From positions 62,001 through 126,000 of the forward strand of contig NZ_JAEACP010000014.1 of assembly GCF_015999335.1 (NCBI RefSeq): a stretch of 64,000 nt of DNA. The letters are read 5' to 3'. Of the stretch, positions 18,935 through 29,520 are shown piece by piece. Positions within the stretch are counted from its first letter, which is position 1; the number at the start of each line of letters is the position of its first letter. Under the pieces are notes generated by a model. It was not told the origin of the DNA. It saw only the letters and a list, made by a program, of their open reading frames with translations, and did no database searches. Source of the stretch: Tabrizicola soli. Lineage in GTDB: Bacteria > Pseudomonadota > Alphaproteobacteria > Rhodobacterales > Rhodobacteraceae. Made by a program: the position numbers and the translations under genes.

Positions 18935-19603
18935 TCAGTCGTTCCGGCCCCTGATACGCCAGAGAAGGAACAGTGTCATCCCCGCCCAGCTGGCCGCAAG
19001 CAGGAACCATTGGATCGCATAGCCCCAATGGTCGTTGGGGATGCCCGAAGCATCGACGGGCAGCGGGGTGATCCCGTCGCCGGTGGGCTTGCTCGCCACG
19101 ATCAGCGTCGGCTCGGTCCCCAGCCGCGCGGCCATCGCCGCCACGTCGCGGGCGAACCACAGCCCGGTCCGCGCATCCGGCGGCGGGGTCGCGGCATTGG
19201 CATCCTGCGGCCAGTGCAGGTTGCCCTCGATCCGGGCCTCGGCCGCGCTTCGCGGCACCGCGCGGGCTTCGTCCTCGATGAACCCCCGCTGCACCAGGAT
19301 CCTGCGCCCGCCCACCAGTTCGAAGGCCTCGATCATCAGCACGCCGGGACTTGCCCCGGTCTGGCCCGCCAGGACCTCCAGATACTCCCCGGTGAACCGC
19401 CCCTCGGCGAACACCGCCTGGAACTTGTCGCGGCCTTCCTCGGGCACCTCCGGCAAGGGGATCGGGGCATTGTGGATCCGGGCCTCGATCTCGTCCAGAT
19501 AGGCGCGCTTTTCCCGCATCCGCTCCAGCTGCCAGAAGCCAAGGCTCATCAGCACGGCGACCCCGACGATGCCCATGAGGACGGGGAAGAAATAGCGGCG
19601 CAT
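18935..19603 (-). CDS. SURF1-family cytochrome oxidase assembly protein
   Basis: SURF1 proteins help insert heme a into subunit I of aa3-type cytochrome oxidase. The 222-residue protein has one transmembrane segment at residues 5-23, a periplasmic domain with VQRGFIED, and a second membrane helix near the C-terminus (YAIQWFLLAASWAGMTLFLLW), the layout normal for the family. It follows ctaE by about 65 bp. Confidence 0.93.
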   Translation of the reverse strand: MRRYFFPVLMGIVGVAVLMSLGFWQLERMREKRAYLDEIEARIHNAPIPLPEVPEEGRDKFQAVFAEGRFTGEYLEVLAGQTGASPGVLMIEAFELVGGRRILVQRGFIEDEARAVPRSAAEARIEGNLHWPQDANAATPPPDARTGLWFARDVAAMAARLGTEPTLIVASKPTGDGITPLPVDASGIPNDHWGYAIQWFLLAASWAGMTLFLLWRIRGRND

Positions 19604-19668
19604 CGGTCATCCGGAAATGAAGGCGCAGGCCCGAAGGCCCGCGCGGGTTGGTGCTTCGGGGAAAGGGA

Positions 19669-20517
19669 TCAGCCCTGGCCCCAGACGTAGATGGCGGCGA
19701 ACAGGAACAGCCAGACCACGTCGACGAAGTGCCAGTACCAGGCCGCGGCCTCGAAGCCGACATGCTGCTCGGGGGTGAAATGGCCCTTCAGCGCGCGGAT
19801 CAGGCAGACGGTCAGGAAGATCGTCCCGATGATGACGTGGAAGCCGTGGAAGCCGGTCGCCATGAAGAACGAGGCGCCGTAGATGTTGCCGGCGAAGCCG
19901 AAGGCGGCGTGGCTGTATTCATAGGCCTGCAAGAGGGTGAAGATGAAGCCCAGACCGATGGCCAGGATCAGCCCGTTCACCAGGTCGCGGCGGTTGTTCT
20001 CATGCACCAGGGCATGGTGCGCCCAGGTCGCGGCGCAGCCCGACAGAAGCAGGATCAGCGTGTTGATGAAGGGCAGGTGCCAGGGGTCGAAGGTCTCGAT
20101 CCCGGCGGGCGGCCAGGGGCCGTCGACGGCGGGCGACTGCGGCCCCATCGGATAGAGTCGGTGCTTGAAGAAGGTCCAGAACCAGGCCGAGAAGAACATC
20201 ACTTCCGACATGATGAACAGGATGAAGCCATAGCGCAGGCCCAGGCGCACGACCGGGGTATGGTCGCCGGTCTGGCCCTCGTGCACGACTTCCGCCCACC
20301 AGGCGTACATGACGTAAAGCACCCCGGCGAGGCCGGCCAGGAACAGCCAGTAGCCGCTGGCGAAATCGACGAAGGTATAGCCATTGTCCGGCGTCGCATC
20401 CGGCGTATGCATCCCCAGCACCGCGCCGAACAGCATCGCGAAAGCCGTGACAGCCCCCAGAAGCGGCCAGATCGACGGCGGCAGGACGTGGTAATCGTGG
20501 TTCTTTGCGTGAGCCAT
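19669..20517 (-). CDS. ctaE: Cytochrome c oxidase subunit III
   Basis: Subunit III of the aa3-type heme-copper oxidase in the inner membrane. The 282-residue protein begins [19 protein letters not shown] and has seven hydrophobic helices, the conserved [14 protein letters not shown], a [16 protein letters not shown] segment, and ends in [17 protein letters not shown]. The catalytic subunit I gene is not in this window, as is usual for this group. Confidence 0.97.
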   Translation of the reverse strand: MAHAKNHDYHVLPPSIWPLLGAVTAFAMLFGAVLGMHTPDATPDNGYTFVDFASGYWLFLAGLAGVLYVMYAWWAEVVHEGQTGDHTPVVRLGLRYGFILFIMSEVMFFSAWFWTFFKHRLYPMGPQSPAVDGPWPPAGIETFDPWHLPFINTLILLLSGCAATWAHHALVHENNRRDLVNGLILAIGLGFIFTLLQAYEYSHAAFGFAGNIYGASFFMATGFHGFHVIIGTIFLTVCLIRALKGHFTPEQHVGFEAAAWYWHFVDVVWLFLFAAIYVWGQG

Positions 20518-20543
20518 GGCCGGCGGTTCCCTCGTTTCTTTTC

Positions 20544-21137
20544 TCAGTTCACCGCAGCTGCGTTCTCTGCGGCGGAAGTTTCCAGCGCGGCCTGTCCGGC
20601 AGGCAGCGGGGTTTCGTGGAAGGTATAGCTCAGCACGATCTCGCGCACAAACTTCCCTTCGGGATCATCGACGATTTCAGGATCGATGTAGAAGCTGACC
20701 GGCATCTGCACCGTCTCGCCGGGCTGCAGCACCTGCTGGGTGAAGCAGAAACACTCGATCTTGGTGAAATAGCCCCCGGCGGCATAGGGGAAGACGTTGA
20801 AGCTGGCCGTGCCCGCGACCACGCGGTCGGTCGGGTTGTGCGCCTCGTAGAAGGCAAGGCCGGTCTCGCCGATCCGGATCTGCATGAAGGGGGCGACGGG
20901 TCGGAAGGTCCAGGGCATTCCCTGCTCCAGCGAGGCGTCGAAACGCACCTTCACGGTCTGCTCCAGGATCACATCCGAGCCGGCCTCGGCCACCGAGGTC
21001 GTGCCGGCATAGCCGGTGACGCGGCAGAACCAGTCGTAGAACGGCACCGCCGCGAAGGAGAGCGAGGCCATGGTCACCACCAGGGCGACCAGTTTCACCA
21101 TCGTGCGGTTCGGGCCCTGCAGGCGCGGGAAGATCAT
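20544..21137 (-). CDS. ctaG: Cytochrome c oxidase assembly protein CtaG/Cox11
   Basis: CtaG (Cox11) delivers copper to the CuB site of subunit I. The 197-residue protein has an N-terminal membrane anchor ([27 protein letters not shown]), a periplasmic immunoglobulin-like domain, and the copper-binding [12 protein letters not shown] motif (CFCF). Start ATG at 21137 overlaps the stop of the preceding small gene by 4 bp. Confidence 0.97.
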   Translation of the reverse strand: MIFPRLQGPNRTMVKLVALVVTMASLSFAAVPFYDWFCRVTGYAGTTSVAEAGSDVILEQTVKVRFDASLEQGMPWTFRPVAPFMQIRIGETGLAFYEAHNPTDRVVAGTASFNVFPYAAGGYFTKIECFCFTQQVLQPGETVQMPVSFYIDPEIVDDPEGKFVREIVLSYTFHETPLPAGQAALETSAAENAAAVN

Positions 21138-21337
21138 GGCGCGTCCCCCGTTGCCGCGGGCTGTTCCGCCGGGGCCATGGCCGCGGGCGCCATCGGGGTC
21201 GGGGTCATCTCGCCCCGCGTCACCTTGACCACGGTCAGCGCGAAGACCAGGGCCACGAAGGCCGCCAGCGTCAAGCCGAGGCCCAGGTTGCGGCTGAAGC
21301 GGCGCTTGTGCAGCTCGTGCTGCGGCGGGAAGGCCAT
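21134..21337 (-). CDS. Small membrane protein of the cta cluster (CoxF-like)
   Basis: A 67-residue protein with a basic N-terminus ([11 protein letters not shown]), one transmembrane helix ([20 protein letters not shown]) and an Ala/Pro/Met-rich tail. A gene of this size and layout lies between ctaB and ctaG in Paracoccus and Rhodobacter oxidase clusters; its function is not firmly known. It shares one base with the ctaB stop (TGATG) and overlaps ctaG by 4 bp. Confidence 0.85.
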   Translation of the reverse strand: MAFPPQHELHKRRFSRNLGLGLTLAAFVALVFALTVVKVTRGEMTPTPMAPAAMAPAEQPAATGDAP

Positions 21338-22281
21338 CACCAGCCCCCCAGCCCGTAGGGCTTCAGCAGCGCCTCGACCAGGAAGGCGGCGAAATGCAGG
21401 AAAAGATACAGCAGCGAGAAGCGGAAAAAGGACTTTTCCGCCGCGTAATTGTCGGCCACGGCCATGGCCTCGTCCCGGCGCCAGATGCGCAGGGCGCCGA
21501 CCAGGAACCACAGGTTCAGCCCCACCGCCACCGCCAGCGCCAAGGGCCCGCCGATCCCGGTCAGCGCCGCGCCCAGCGCAAAGGGCGCCAGCAGGATCGT
21601 GTAGACCAGGATATGCCGCCGCGTCGCCTTGCGGCCATGCGTCACCGTCAGCATCGGCACGCCCGCCGCGTGGTAGTCTTCCTTCATGAACAGCGCCAGC
21701 GCCCAGAAATGCGGCGGGGTCCACATGAAGATCAGCGCGAACATCAGCACCGCCTCCAGCGAGACGGAACCCGTCGCCGCCGCCCAGCCGATCATCGGCG
21801 GGAAGGCCCCGGCCGCGCCGCCGATCACGATGTTCTGCGGGGTCGAGCGTTTCAGCCAGATCGAATAGACCACGGCATAGAAGAAGATGGTAAAGGCCAG
21901 AAGTCCCGCCGCGGCCATGTTGGTCGCCAGCCCCAGCATCACCACGCTGAAGCCCGAGAGCGCCAGCCCCAGCGCCAGCGCCTCGCCCGCCGGGATCCGT
22001 CCCGAGGGGATCGGCCGCCGCGCGGTGCGCTTCATCACCGCGTCGATGTCCGCATCCCACCACATGTTCAGCGCGCCCGAAGCCCCGCCGCCCAGCGCGA
22101 TGAACAGGATCGCGGCGAAAGCCTCGACCGGGTGCAGCCCGACCGGGGCGACCAGCAGGCCGACCAGCGCGGTGAAGACCACCAGCGACATGACGCGCGG
22201 CTTCAGCAATTCGACATAATCGCCGAACCCCGCCTCGTGCGGGGTCTGGGTCGCGCCCTGATATGCTCCGATATCGCTCAT
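21337..22281 (-). CDS. ctaB: Protoheme IX farnesyltransferase (heme O synthase)
   Basis: CtaB (Cox10) farnesylates protoheme to heme O, precursor of the heme a used by the aa3 oxidase. The 314-residue UbiA-family membrane protein has [17 protein letters not shown] at the N-terminus, the Asp-rich prenyl-diphosphate site [33 protein letters not shown], and [12 protein letters not shown]. It lies 71 bp downstream of ctaC. Confidence 0.97.
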   Translation of the reverse strand: MSDIGAYQGATQTPHEAGFGDYVELLKPRVMSLVVFTALVGLLVAPVGLHPVEAFAAILFIALGGGASGALNMWWDADIDAVMKRTARRPIPSGRIPAGEALALGLALSGFSVVMLGLATNMAAAGLLAFTIFFYAVVYSIWLKRSTPQNIVIGGAAGAFPPMIGWAAATGSVSLEAVLMFALIFMWTPPHFWALALFMKEDYHAAGVPMLTVTHGRKATRRHILVYTILLAPFALGAALTGIGGPLALAVAVGLNLWFLVGALRIWRRDEAMAVADNYAAEKSFFRFSLLYLFLHFAAFLVEALLKPYGLGGW

Positions 22282-22352
22282 TCCGGCTCCGTCTGCTGCA
22301 AGGGGGCCAGCCCTGGCAAACCCCCGTCAGATCGTTGCAGTCTGGCTGCGGC

Positions 22353-23264
22353 TCAGTCGTTCGCGGCGACCTGCACTTCGGCCGGGGTCTTTACCGCCGA
22401 AAGCTGCACGTCGCCGGTCTTGGCCTTGGCCAGCCACTCGGCATAGGCGGCCTCCGACACGACCTTGACCGTGATCGGCATGTATGCATGCATCTGGCCG
22501 CAAAGTTCCGAGCACTGGCCGAAATAGATGCCCTCGCGGTCGGCCTTGAACCACAGCGCGGCGGTGCGGCCGGGAACCGCGTCCTGCATCACGCCGAAGG
22601 CCGGAACCTTCCAGGAATGGATCACGTCGGCGCCGGTCACCTGGACCACGACGACCTTGCCCACGGGCACGACGACCGCGGTGTCGGTGGCCAGCAGGAA
22701 CTGCTCCTTGGTATAGCCCGCCTCGACCAGTTGCGCCTCGACTTCGGGGGTCATCATGTTGGTGCCGCCGGTCGCAGGCGAGCCGATCATGTAGCTGTCG
22801 AAGCTCACGCCCTCGTCGACATATTCATAGTTCCAGTACCACTGGAAGCCGGTCGCCTTGATCGTGACCTCGCCCACCGGGATCTCCTGCTGCTTGAACA
22901 GGATCGGCAGCGAGAAGGCCCCGATGACGACCAGGATGACGACCGGAATCAGGGTCCATGCCACTTCCAGCGGCGAATTGTGGGTGAAACGCGCCGGAGT
23001 GGGGTTCGCACGACGGTTGTAGCGCAGGATCACGAACAGCAGCAGCGCGACGACCAGGATCACGACCGCCGTGATGATGTAGAGGATCATGTCGTCCAGC
23101 CAGTGCAGATCGCGCGCGCCCTCGGTCGCGGCAGGCTGGAACCCCATCAAGCCGTCCACCGGCTGCCCAACGATTTCAAGAGCTTGCTGCGCAAAGGCCG
23201 TTCCAGCCGCAAAAGCGGTGGTGCCAAGGGCTGCAATGCCGGTCATCACAGTGGAAAGGCGCAT
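22353..23264 (-). CDS. ctaC: Cytochrome c oxidase subunit II
   Basis: Subunit II carries the CuA centre that accepts electrons from cytochrome c. The 303-residue precursor has a signal peptide (cleavage near AFAQQ), two transmembrane helices, a conserved FQWYWNYEY segment, and the CuA site [12 protein letters not shown] plus [15 protein letters not shown] (two Cys, two His, Met). ATG at 23264 is chosen over the open upstream frame because the signal peptide starts there. It heads the ctaC-ctaB-small gene-ctaG-ctaE-SURF1 run; the 257-bp divergent gap to tldD probably holds its promoter. Confidence 0.97.
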   Translation of the reverse strand: MRLSTVMTGIAALGTTAFAAGTAFAQQALEIVGQPVDGLMGFQPAATEGARDLHWLDDMILYIITAVVILVVALLLFVILRYNRRANPTPARFTHNSPLEVAWTLIPVVILVVIGAFSLPILFKQQEIPVGEVTIKATGFQWYWNYEYVDEGVSFDSYMIGSPATGGTNMMTPEVEAQLVEAGYTKEQFLLATDTAVVVPVGKVVVVQVTGADVIHSWKVPAFGVMQDAVPGRTAALWFKADREGIYFGQCSELCGQMHAYMPITVKVVSEAAYAEWLAKAKTGDVQLSAVKTPAEVQVAAND

Positions 23265-23521
23265 GTCTGTATCCCGTTCGCATGGCGGCCTGTCGCCGCC
23301 TTTTTTCGGGCCCTGCCTTTCCGGCAGAATCCCGCTGTTTCCTTTTGTCCTCAAACCATATTCGCCCGGCCGGGACAAGCAAAAGTGTCGCACCCCCCGG
23401 CCGGGCCCGGGCGCAGGGTCGGGTCCCCGCGCCCGCCCGATCCCCCCGCCGGGCTTTCCGCCTTGACCGGACCCGCGGCACGTCCCATCTCTGGCCCCTG
23501 CCCTTCCGCCAGAGGCCCGCG

Positions 23522-24943
23522 ATGACCGACGCCCCCTTCCGCCCCTTCGACACCCACCTCGACGAGCCCGCCGCCCTCGCCACCCTGCGCGAGGCGACCG
23601 CCGGGGCCGACGACGGCGAGCTTTTCCTCGAACGCCGCCGGGCGGAGACCATCGTGCTGGACGACGGCCGCATCCGGCAAGCGACCTACGACGCCTCCCA
23701 AGGCTTCGGCCTCCGCGCCGTCCGGGGCGAGGTCGCGGGCTACGCCCATTCGACCGAGATCAGCGAGACCGCGCTCCGCCGCGCCGCCGAGACCGCCCGC
23801 CTCGCCGTGGGCGCGGGCGGCGGCACCCTGGCTCCCCCGCCGCGCGGCACCAACACCCGCCTCTACCGCCCTGACGACCCGATGGCCGACGCCGCCTTCC
23901 CGGTGAAGATCGACCTTCTGCGCGAGATCGACGCCCATGCCCGCGCGCTCGACCCCCGCGTGGTGCAGGTCTCGGCAACGCTTTCGGCGAGCCTGCAAGA
24001 GGTGGAAATCCTGCGCCCCGAGGGCACCCGCCTTGCCGACATCCGCCCGATGGCCCGCCTGAACGTCTCGGTGATGATCGAGGAGAACGGCCGCCGCGAA
24101 CAGGGCGGCATGGGCAAGGGCGGCCGCCATGGCCTCGCCGAACTCATGTCGCCCGGGACCTGGAAGCCGATGATCGCCGAGGCCCTGCGCATCGCCCGCG
24201 TGAACCTTGGCGCGGTCGAAGCCCCCGCCGGCGTGATGGACGTCGTCCTCGGCCCCGGCTGGCCCGGCATCCTTCTGCACGAGGCCATCGGCCACGGGCT
24301 GGAGGGCGACTTCAACCGCAAGGAAACCTCGGCCTTCGCTGGGCTGATGGGGAAACAGATCGCGTCGAAAGGCGTGACTGTCCTTGATGACGGCACAATC
24401 CCCGACCGCCGCGGCTCGATCTCCATCGACGACGAGGGCACACCCTCGGCCCGGAACGTGCTGATCGAGGACGGCGTCCTGGTGGGCTACATGCAGGACC
24501 GCCAAAACGCCCGCCTGATGGGCGTCGCCCCCACCGGCAACGGGCGCCGCGAAAGCTTCGCCCATATCCCGATGCCGCGGATGACCAACACCTACATGCT
24601 GGCGGGCAAGGACGACCCCGCCGGGATCGTGGCCTCGCTCAAGGACGGCATCTACGCTGTGGGCTTCGGCGGCGGTCAGGTCGACATCACCTCCGGCAAG
24701 TTCGTGTTCAGCTGCACCGAGGCCTACCGGGTGCGGAACGGCGTGGTGGGCGAGGCGGTGAAGGGCGCGACCCTGATCGGCGACGGCGCGACCGCGCTGA
24801 AGGGCATCCGCGCCATCGGCAACGACCTGCAACTCGACCCCGGCATCGGCAACTGCGGCAAGGCCGGGCAATGGGTCCCGGTCGGCGTGGGCCAGCCGAC
24901 GCTCATGATCCAGGGGCTGACGGTCGGCGGCGCCGCGGCCTGA
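23522..24943 (+). CDS. tldD: Metalloprotease TldD
   Basis: TldD forms a heterodimeric zinc protease with TldE/PmbA that cuts unfolded peptides and modified peptide precursors. The 473-residue protein has the signature [12 protein letters not shown] (HExxxH zinc site) near residue 258, with C-terminal segments [16 protein letters not shown] and [13 protein letters not shown] at 23522 is taken because upstream is intergenic. Its partner TldE is not in the window. It converges with the following methyltransferase gene, only 7 bp apart. Confidence 0.94.
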   Translation: MTDAPFRPFDTHLDEPAALATLREATAGADDGELFLERRRAETIVLDDGRIRQATYDASQGFGLRAVRGEVAGYAHSTEISETALRRAAETARLAVGAGGGTLAPPPRGTNTRLYRPDDPMADAAFPVKIDLLREIDAHARALDPRVVQVSATLSASLQEVEILRPEGTRLADIRPMARLNVSVMIEENGRREQGGMGKGGRHGLAELMSPGTWKPMIAEALRIARVNLGAVEAPAGVMDVVLGPGWPGILLHEAIGHGLEGDFNRKETSAFAGLMGKQIASKGVTVLDDGTIPDRRGSISIDDEGTPSARNVLIEDGVLVGYMQDRQNARLMGVAPTGNGRRESFAHIPMPRMTNTYMLAGKDDPAGIVASLKDGIYAVGFGGGQVDITSGKFVFSCTEAYRVRNGVVGEAVKGATLIGDGATALKGIRAIGNDLQLDPGIGNCGKAGQWVPVGVGQPTLMIQGLTVGGAAA

Positions 24944-24950
24944 AGCGGCC

Positions 24951-25802
24951 TCAGACCCGCGTGGCGGTGTAAAGGTTGATCTCGGCGGGGATGCGCAGGC
25001 AGCCGTCGTCCCCGACCAGACCCGCCCATTCCTCGCGCAGCGCCGCCAGGATCGCCGCCAGGTCCTCCGCCGTGCCGCCCGTGTCGCGCAACAGCCGCGG
25101 CAGGCCGCCGAGGTTCGACATGAGGTCAAGGACCGGCTCAAGGCCGCCGGGGTGGTCCAGCGTCAGGTCGACCGCCCGGCCCTCGGCCTGCAAACCCGCC
25201 GCATGCAAGATGCCCAGCACGCGGGGAATGTCGGAGAACGCCATCGGGCCGGGGCCATCGGGGTCCGACGGCGGTGGTGGACCAAGGCGAGCGGCGCCGA
25301 TCCGCCCCGGCGTCGCAAAGAACGGGTTCGCCGCGGCCCGGCCCCAGACCGCCAGCACCATCCGCCCGCCCGGCCGCATCGTCCGGGCAAGGTTCATAAA
25401 CGCCGCCACCGGATCGGCGAAGAACATCACCCCGAAGCGCGACAGGACCAGGTCGAACGCGGAGGGCGCGAAGCCATGATCCTGCGCATCGGCCCGCAGG
25501 AACCCGACCTGTGCCAGGCTTTCGGCCCTGGCCAATTCCTCGGCACGGGCGAGGAGCGGGGCCGAGATGTCGACACCCAGCGCCCTGCCCTGCGGCCCCA
25601 CCGCCCTTGTCGCCGCAAGCGTCAGCGCTCCCGCGCCGCAGCCCACGTCCAGCACATGCTGGCCGGAAAGCGGTGCGGCCTCGGCCATGACCAGTGCGGT
25701 CACGTTCCGCATCAAGAGGTCCATCGCCGGTTGCTGAGCCACCCAGGCGCGACCGGGCGCATCGTTCCAGAACGTGTGCTGCTCTGCATTCGCCCCCGAC
25801 AT
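24951..25802 (-). CDS. Class I SAM-dependent methyltransferase
   Basis: A 283-residue methyltransferase of the UbiE/COQ5-like superfamily. The SAM-binding motif I is VLDVGCGAGALTLAATRA near residues 50-67, followed by GVDISAPLLARAEE (motif post I) and an AVWGRAAANPFF region. It starts 12 bp after the tex stop and is transcribed in the same direction as tex. Substrate unknown; it may act on a small molecule or quinone-like compound. Confidence 0.82.
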   Translation of the reverse strand: MSGANAEQHTFWNDAPGRAWVAQQPAMDLLMRNVTALVMAEAAPLSGQHVLDVGCGAGALTLAATRAVGPQGRALGVDISAPLLARAEELARAESLAQVGFLRADAQDHGFAPSAFDLVLSRFGVMFFADPVAAFMNLARTMRPGGRMVLAVWGRAAANPFFATPGRIGAARLGPPPPSDPDGPGPMAFSDIPRVLGILHAAGLQAEGRAVDLTLDHPGGLEPVLDLMSNLGGLPRLLRDTGGTAEDLAAILAALREEWAGLVGDDGCLRIPAEINLYTATRV

Positions 25803-25814
25803 GCCCGCCTCCGT

Positions 25815-28115
25815 TCAGCGCCCGAACTTGCCCTTCAACGCATCCGCAAAGGCATTCCCGCCCCGCTGCGGCCCCGCCTGCATCGGCCCCCGCACCGGCT
25901 TGCCCGCCGCAGGTCCCCGCTCCCGCGCCTGATCCTTGGCGCTCGCCCCGCCGTCCGACTTCATCGTCAGCCCGATGCGCTTCCGCCCCACATCGACCTC
26001 GACCACCCGGACCTTGACCACATCCCCGGCCTTCACCACCGCATGGGGGTCCTTGACAAAGCTGTCGGACAACTGGCTCACATGCACCAGCCCGTCCTGA
26101 TGCACGCCGATGTCCACGAAGGCCCCGAAGGCCGCCACGTTGGTCACCGTGCCCTCCAGCACCATCCCGGCCCTGAGGTCGGTGATCTCGTCCACCCCTT
26201 CGGTGAAGGTGGCGGTCTTGAAGCTGGGCCGGGGGTCGCGGCCGGGTTTTTCCAGCTCCGCGAGAATGTCCTTCACCGTCGGCAGCCCGAAGCGGTCGTC
26301 CACGAACGCGGCCGGGTTCAGCTTCTTCAAGGCCTCCCCGTCGCCCATCAGGCTGCGGATGTCCCGCCCGCAGGCCGCGACGATCTTCCGCGCCACGTCA
26401 TAGGCTTCCGGGTGCACGGACGAGGCATCCAGCGGCTCCTTCCCCCCGCTGATCCGCAGGAAGCCCGCCGCCTGCTCGAAGGCCTTCGGCCCCAGCCGCG
26501 CGACCTTCAGCAACTCCTTCCGGGTTGCAAACGGCCCATTGGCATCGCGATGGGCGACGATGGCCTCGGCCAGCCCCGGCCCCACCCCCGACACCCGCGC
26601 CAGCAGCGGAGCGGAAGCGGTGTTCAAATCCACTCCCACCCCGTTCACCGCATCCTCCACCACCGCGTCCAGCGACTTGGCCAACCGATGCTGGTCCACG
26701 TCATGCTGGTACTGCCCGACGCCAATGGCCTTCGGCTCGATCTTCACCAGTTCCGCCAGCGGGTCCTGCAAGCGCCGGGCAATGCTGACCGCGCCGCGCA
26801 AAGACACGTCCAGCTCCGGAAACTCCCGCGCCGCCAACTCGCTCGCCGAATAGACCGAGGCCCCGGCTTCCGACACCACCACCTTCACCGGCTTCTCCGC
26901 CCCCGAAGGCAGCAGCGCCAGCAGGTCCGTCACCAGCTTCTCCGTCTCCCGGCTGGCCGTGCCGTTGCCGATGGCGATCAGCTTCACCCCGTGCTGCCCG
27001 ATCGCCTTCGCAATCGCCACCTGCGCCCCTTTAAGGTCCATCCTCGGCTGGAACGGATAGACCGTATCCGTCGCCACCAGCTTGCCCGTCGCATCCACCA
27101 CCGCGACCTTGACGCCGGTGCGGATGCCGGGGTCCAGTCCCATCGTCGCCTTCCCCCCCGCCGGGGCCGCCAGTAGCAGGTCCTTGAGGTTGCGCGCAAA
27201 GACCCGGATCGCCTCGGCCTCGGCCGCCTCGCGCAGCTCGGCCATCAGGTCCAGCGTCAGCGAAGTCTTCAGCTTCACCCGCCAGGCCCAGGCCGCCGCC
27301 TCGCGCAGCCACCTGTCGCCCGGTCCCTGCTCCGCGGCCCCCACCGCCGCGCCGCAGGCCCGTTCGGACGGGCTTTCGCCGCGGGGGGCTTCGGCGTCGA
27401 TCTCGAGGTCCAGCACCAGCACCTCCTCGTTCCGCCCGCGGAACATCGCCAGCGCCCGGTGGCTCGGCACCCGGCTGAACTCCTCGCTATGGGCGAAATA
27501 GTCCGAGAACTTGGCCCCCGCCGCCTCTTTCCCGGCCACGACCTTCGCTGCCAGCTTCCCCGCCTTGCGCATGTGGTCGCGCAAGCGGCCCAGAAGCGAG
27601 GCATCCTCGCTCAGCCCCTCGGCCAGGATGTCGCGCGCACCCTCCAGCGCGGCCTTGGCATCCGGGAAGCCTTCCGACAGGAAGCCCGCCGCCAGCGCCG
27701 CCGGCTCTGCCGAACGGTCGGCGACGATCGCGTCGTAAAGCCCCTGCAAGCCGGCCTCGCGCGCGATCATCGCCTTGGTCCGGCGCTTCGGCTTGTAGGG
27801 CAGGTAAATGTCCTCCAGCTCCGCCTTGGTCCCCGCCCCGGCGATGGACTTCGCCAGCGCCTCGGTCATCTTGCCCTGCTCGGTGATCGAGCCGACGATC
27901 GCCGCCCGCCGCGCCTCCAGCTCGCGCAGATAGCCCAGGCGCTCCTCCAGCTTGCGCAACTGGGTATCGTCGAGGCCGCCCGTCACCTCTTTCCGGTAGC
28001 GGGCGACGAAGGGCACCGTCGCGCCGCCATCCAGAAGCTCGACCGCCGCGCTGACCTGCTGGGGCGTGGCCCCGATCTCGGCGGCGATCAGGCGGGGGAT
28101 CTGGGTCAGGCTCAT
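25815..28115 (-). CDS. tex: Transcription accessory protein Tex (S1 RNA-binding)
   Basis: Tex is a cytoplasmic nucleic-acid-binding protein linked to transcription and stress survival. The 766-residue protein has the N-terminal helical region ([15 protein letters not shown]), a YqgF/RNase H-like domain with [16 protein letters not shown], helix-hairpin-helix repeats ([17 protein letters not shown]), and a C-terminal S1 domain ([20 protein letters not shown]). ATG at 28115 is used; the upstream 40 codons are not family-like. Confidence 0.96.
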   Translation of the reverse strand: MSLTQIPRLIAAEIGATPQQVSAAVELLDGGATVPFVARYRKEVTGGLDDTQLRKLEERLGYLRELEARRAAIVGSITEQGKMTEALAKSIAGAGTKAELEDIYLPYKPKRRTKAMIAREAGLQGLYDAIVADRSAEPAALAAGFLSEGFPDAKAALEGARDILAEGLSEDASLLGRLRDHMRKAGKLAAKVVAGKEAAGAKFSDYFAHSEEFSRVPSHRALAMFRGRNEEVLVLDLEIDAEAPRGESPSERACGAAVGAAEQGPGDRWLREAAAWAWRVKLKTSLTLDLMAELREAAEAEAIRVFARNLKDLLLAAPAGGKATMGLDPGIRTGVKVAVVDATGKLVATDTVYPFQPRMDLKGAQVAIAKAIGQHGVKLIAIGNGTASRETEKLVTDLLALLPSGAEKPVKVVVSEAGASVYSASELAAREFPELDVSLRGAVSIARRLQDPLAELVKIEPKAIGVGQYQHDVDQHRLAKSLDAVVEDAVNGVGVDLNTASAPLLARVSGVGPGLAEAIVAHRDANGPFATRKELLKVARLGPKAFEQAAGFLRISGGKEPLDASSVHPEAYDVARKIVAACGRDIRSLMGDGEALKKLNPAAFVDDRFGLPTVKDILAELEKPGRDPRPSFKTATFTEGVDEITDLRAGMVLEGTVTNVAAFGAFVDIGVHQDGLVHVSQLSDSFVKDPHAVVKAGDVVKVRVVEVDVGRKRIGLTMKSDGGASAKDQARERGPAAGKPVRGPMQAGPQRGGNAFADALKGKFGR

Positions 28116-28430
28116 GCGAATCCTCGTCGGTTGGGGCGGGCAGACTAACCAAGAGAGGAGGCGAGGTGAAGGCAGGTCCGCCGCCGGGATGCCAGCCGCA
28201 ATTCGCGTGATGCGGCATGGACTTCGGCGCGGCAATGCCTATCTTGTCGGAATGATCAGCTGTTTTCCCCTGCGCAGGACCCGGCCCTTTGCCGGATTTC
28301 CGCAAGGTCGCGCCCGACCCCGGGCGGCGACGCGGTTGCGCTGATCCGCCGTCCGGGGCACGCGTCCCTTTCCCCCTTCCTGTCAGTTCCGGTGCCGCAA
28401 GACGGCCGATCGCACCCAAGGAGTCCCGCC
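28116..28430. other. Divergent spacer between tex and rnk (no gene seen)
   Basis: About 315 bp with no convincing coding frame. It must contain the promoters of both genes. The only clear element is the AAGGAG ribosome binding site shortly before the rnk ATG. Confidence 0.6.
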
Positions 28431-28838
28431 ATGTCCAGAACCACCCGCCCCCAGATCGTCATCGCCCAGGAAACCCTCGACCACCTGGAGAAGCTGGTCG
28501 AGGGTGCGGCCGCCCGGATGCCGGCCCTGGCCGAGCGTCTGCTGGAGGAACTGTCGCGCGCCCGCATCGTTCCGGCCGCGAAGATGCCCGCCGATGTGGC
28601 CGGGATCGGCAGCTCGGTCACCTGGCGCGACGAGAGTACCGGACAGGAGCAATCGGCGACCCTGGTCTGGCCCGAGGCGGCCGACATCGGCGCGGGCCGC
28701 GTCTCGGTGCTGACCCCGATCGGCGTGGCGCTTCTGGGCCTGAAGGCCGGGGCGCGCTTTCCCTGGGAGACCCGCACCGGCGAGCGGCGCGAGCTGACGG
28801 TTCTGTCGGTCCAGCCGCCCACGCCGGTCTCGGTCTGA
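28431..28838 (+). CDS. rnk: Nucleoside diphosphate kinase regulator (Rnk/GreA-type)
   Basis: Rnk proteins are GreA/GreB C-terminal-like proteins that bind RNA polymerase and influence nucleotide pools. The 135-residue protein has an N-terminal helical part (LDHLEKLVEGAAARMPALAERL) and a C-terminal FKBP-like domain with VSVLTPIGVALLGLKAG and WETRTGERRELTVL, typical for the family. AAGGAG precedes the ATG at 28431. Convergent with the cyclo-ligase gene, 10 bp apart. Confidence 0.88.
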   Translation: MSRTTRPQIVIAQETLDHLEKLVEGAAARMPALAERLLEELSRARIVPAAKMPADVAGIGSSVTWRDESTGQEQSATLVWPEAADIGAGRVSVLTPIGVALLGLKAGARFPWETRTGERRELTVLSVQPPTPVSV

Positions 28839-28848
28839 CGCTCGCAGT

Positions 28849-29520
28849 CTAGCGGGCGACCGGACCCGCCTCGGTCAGGATCGCGTCCAGCCGGATGTCG
28901 TGCGGCTGGGGATAGATCGTCGCCAGCCGGGCCGACTGGAAGCCGATGCCGATGGTGAAGGGCCGCGGCGACAGGCTGGCCAATGTGCGGTCGAAATAGC
29001 CGCCGCCATAGCCCAGCCGGTAGCAGTCCCCGGTCCAGCCGACCACCGGCGCGAGCGAAATCTCGGGCGTGACCACCGGGGCGTCGGGCGGCGGCACCGG
29101 GATGTTCCAGTCGCCGCGCACCATCCGCGTTCCGGGCGTCCAGCGCCGGAAGACCAGGGGGGATGCCTTCACCTCGACCAGCGGCAGGGCGACCAGCGCC
29201 CCGGCCTCGTGCAGTTCGGCCAAGAGCGGGCGCAGGTCGGGCTCGCCCTTGATCGGCCAGTAGCCCGAGAAGACGCGGCCGCGCATCTCGCCGAAATGGC
29301 CGCGCAGGAAGCGGGCGAGATGGGAGGCGATGGCGGCGCCGATCTCCTGCCGCGCGGACACCGGCAGCGCGTCGCGCTCGGCCCGCAGGCGCGCCCGCTC
29401 GGCCTTGCGCCAGCGCGCGACGTCGCGGGCCTGTTCGGGATCGACGGCCAGCGGATCGAAATAGGTCGGGTCCACCTCGGCGGCCATGCAGGGCGGCGAG
29501 GCATAGGTCTTTCCGGTCAT
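28849..29520 (-). CDS. 5-formyltetrahydrofolate cyclo-ligase
   Basis: Converts 5-formyl-THF to 5,10-methenyl-THF with ATP. The 223-residue protein has KAERARLRAERDAL at the start of the fold, a SGYWPIKGEPDLRPLL substrate loop, and the Mg-ATP signature RLGYGGGYFDRTLA. An N-terminal extension of about 35 residues precedes the family core. Its ATG overlaps the stop of the upstream nitronate monooxygenase gene by 4 bp, so the pair is co-translated. Confidence 0.93.
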   Translation of the reverse strand: MTGKTYASPPCMAAEVDPTYFDPLAVDPEQARDVARWRKAERARLRAERDALPVSARQEIGAAIASHLARFLRGHFGEMRGRVFSGYWPIKGEPDLRPLLAELHEAGALVALPLVEVKASPLVFRRWTPGTRMVRGDWNIPVPPPDAPVVTPEISLAPVVGWTGDCYRLGYGGGYFDRTLASLSPRPFTIGIGFQSARLATIYPQPHDIRLDAILTEAGPVAR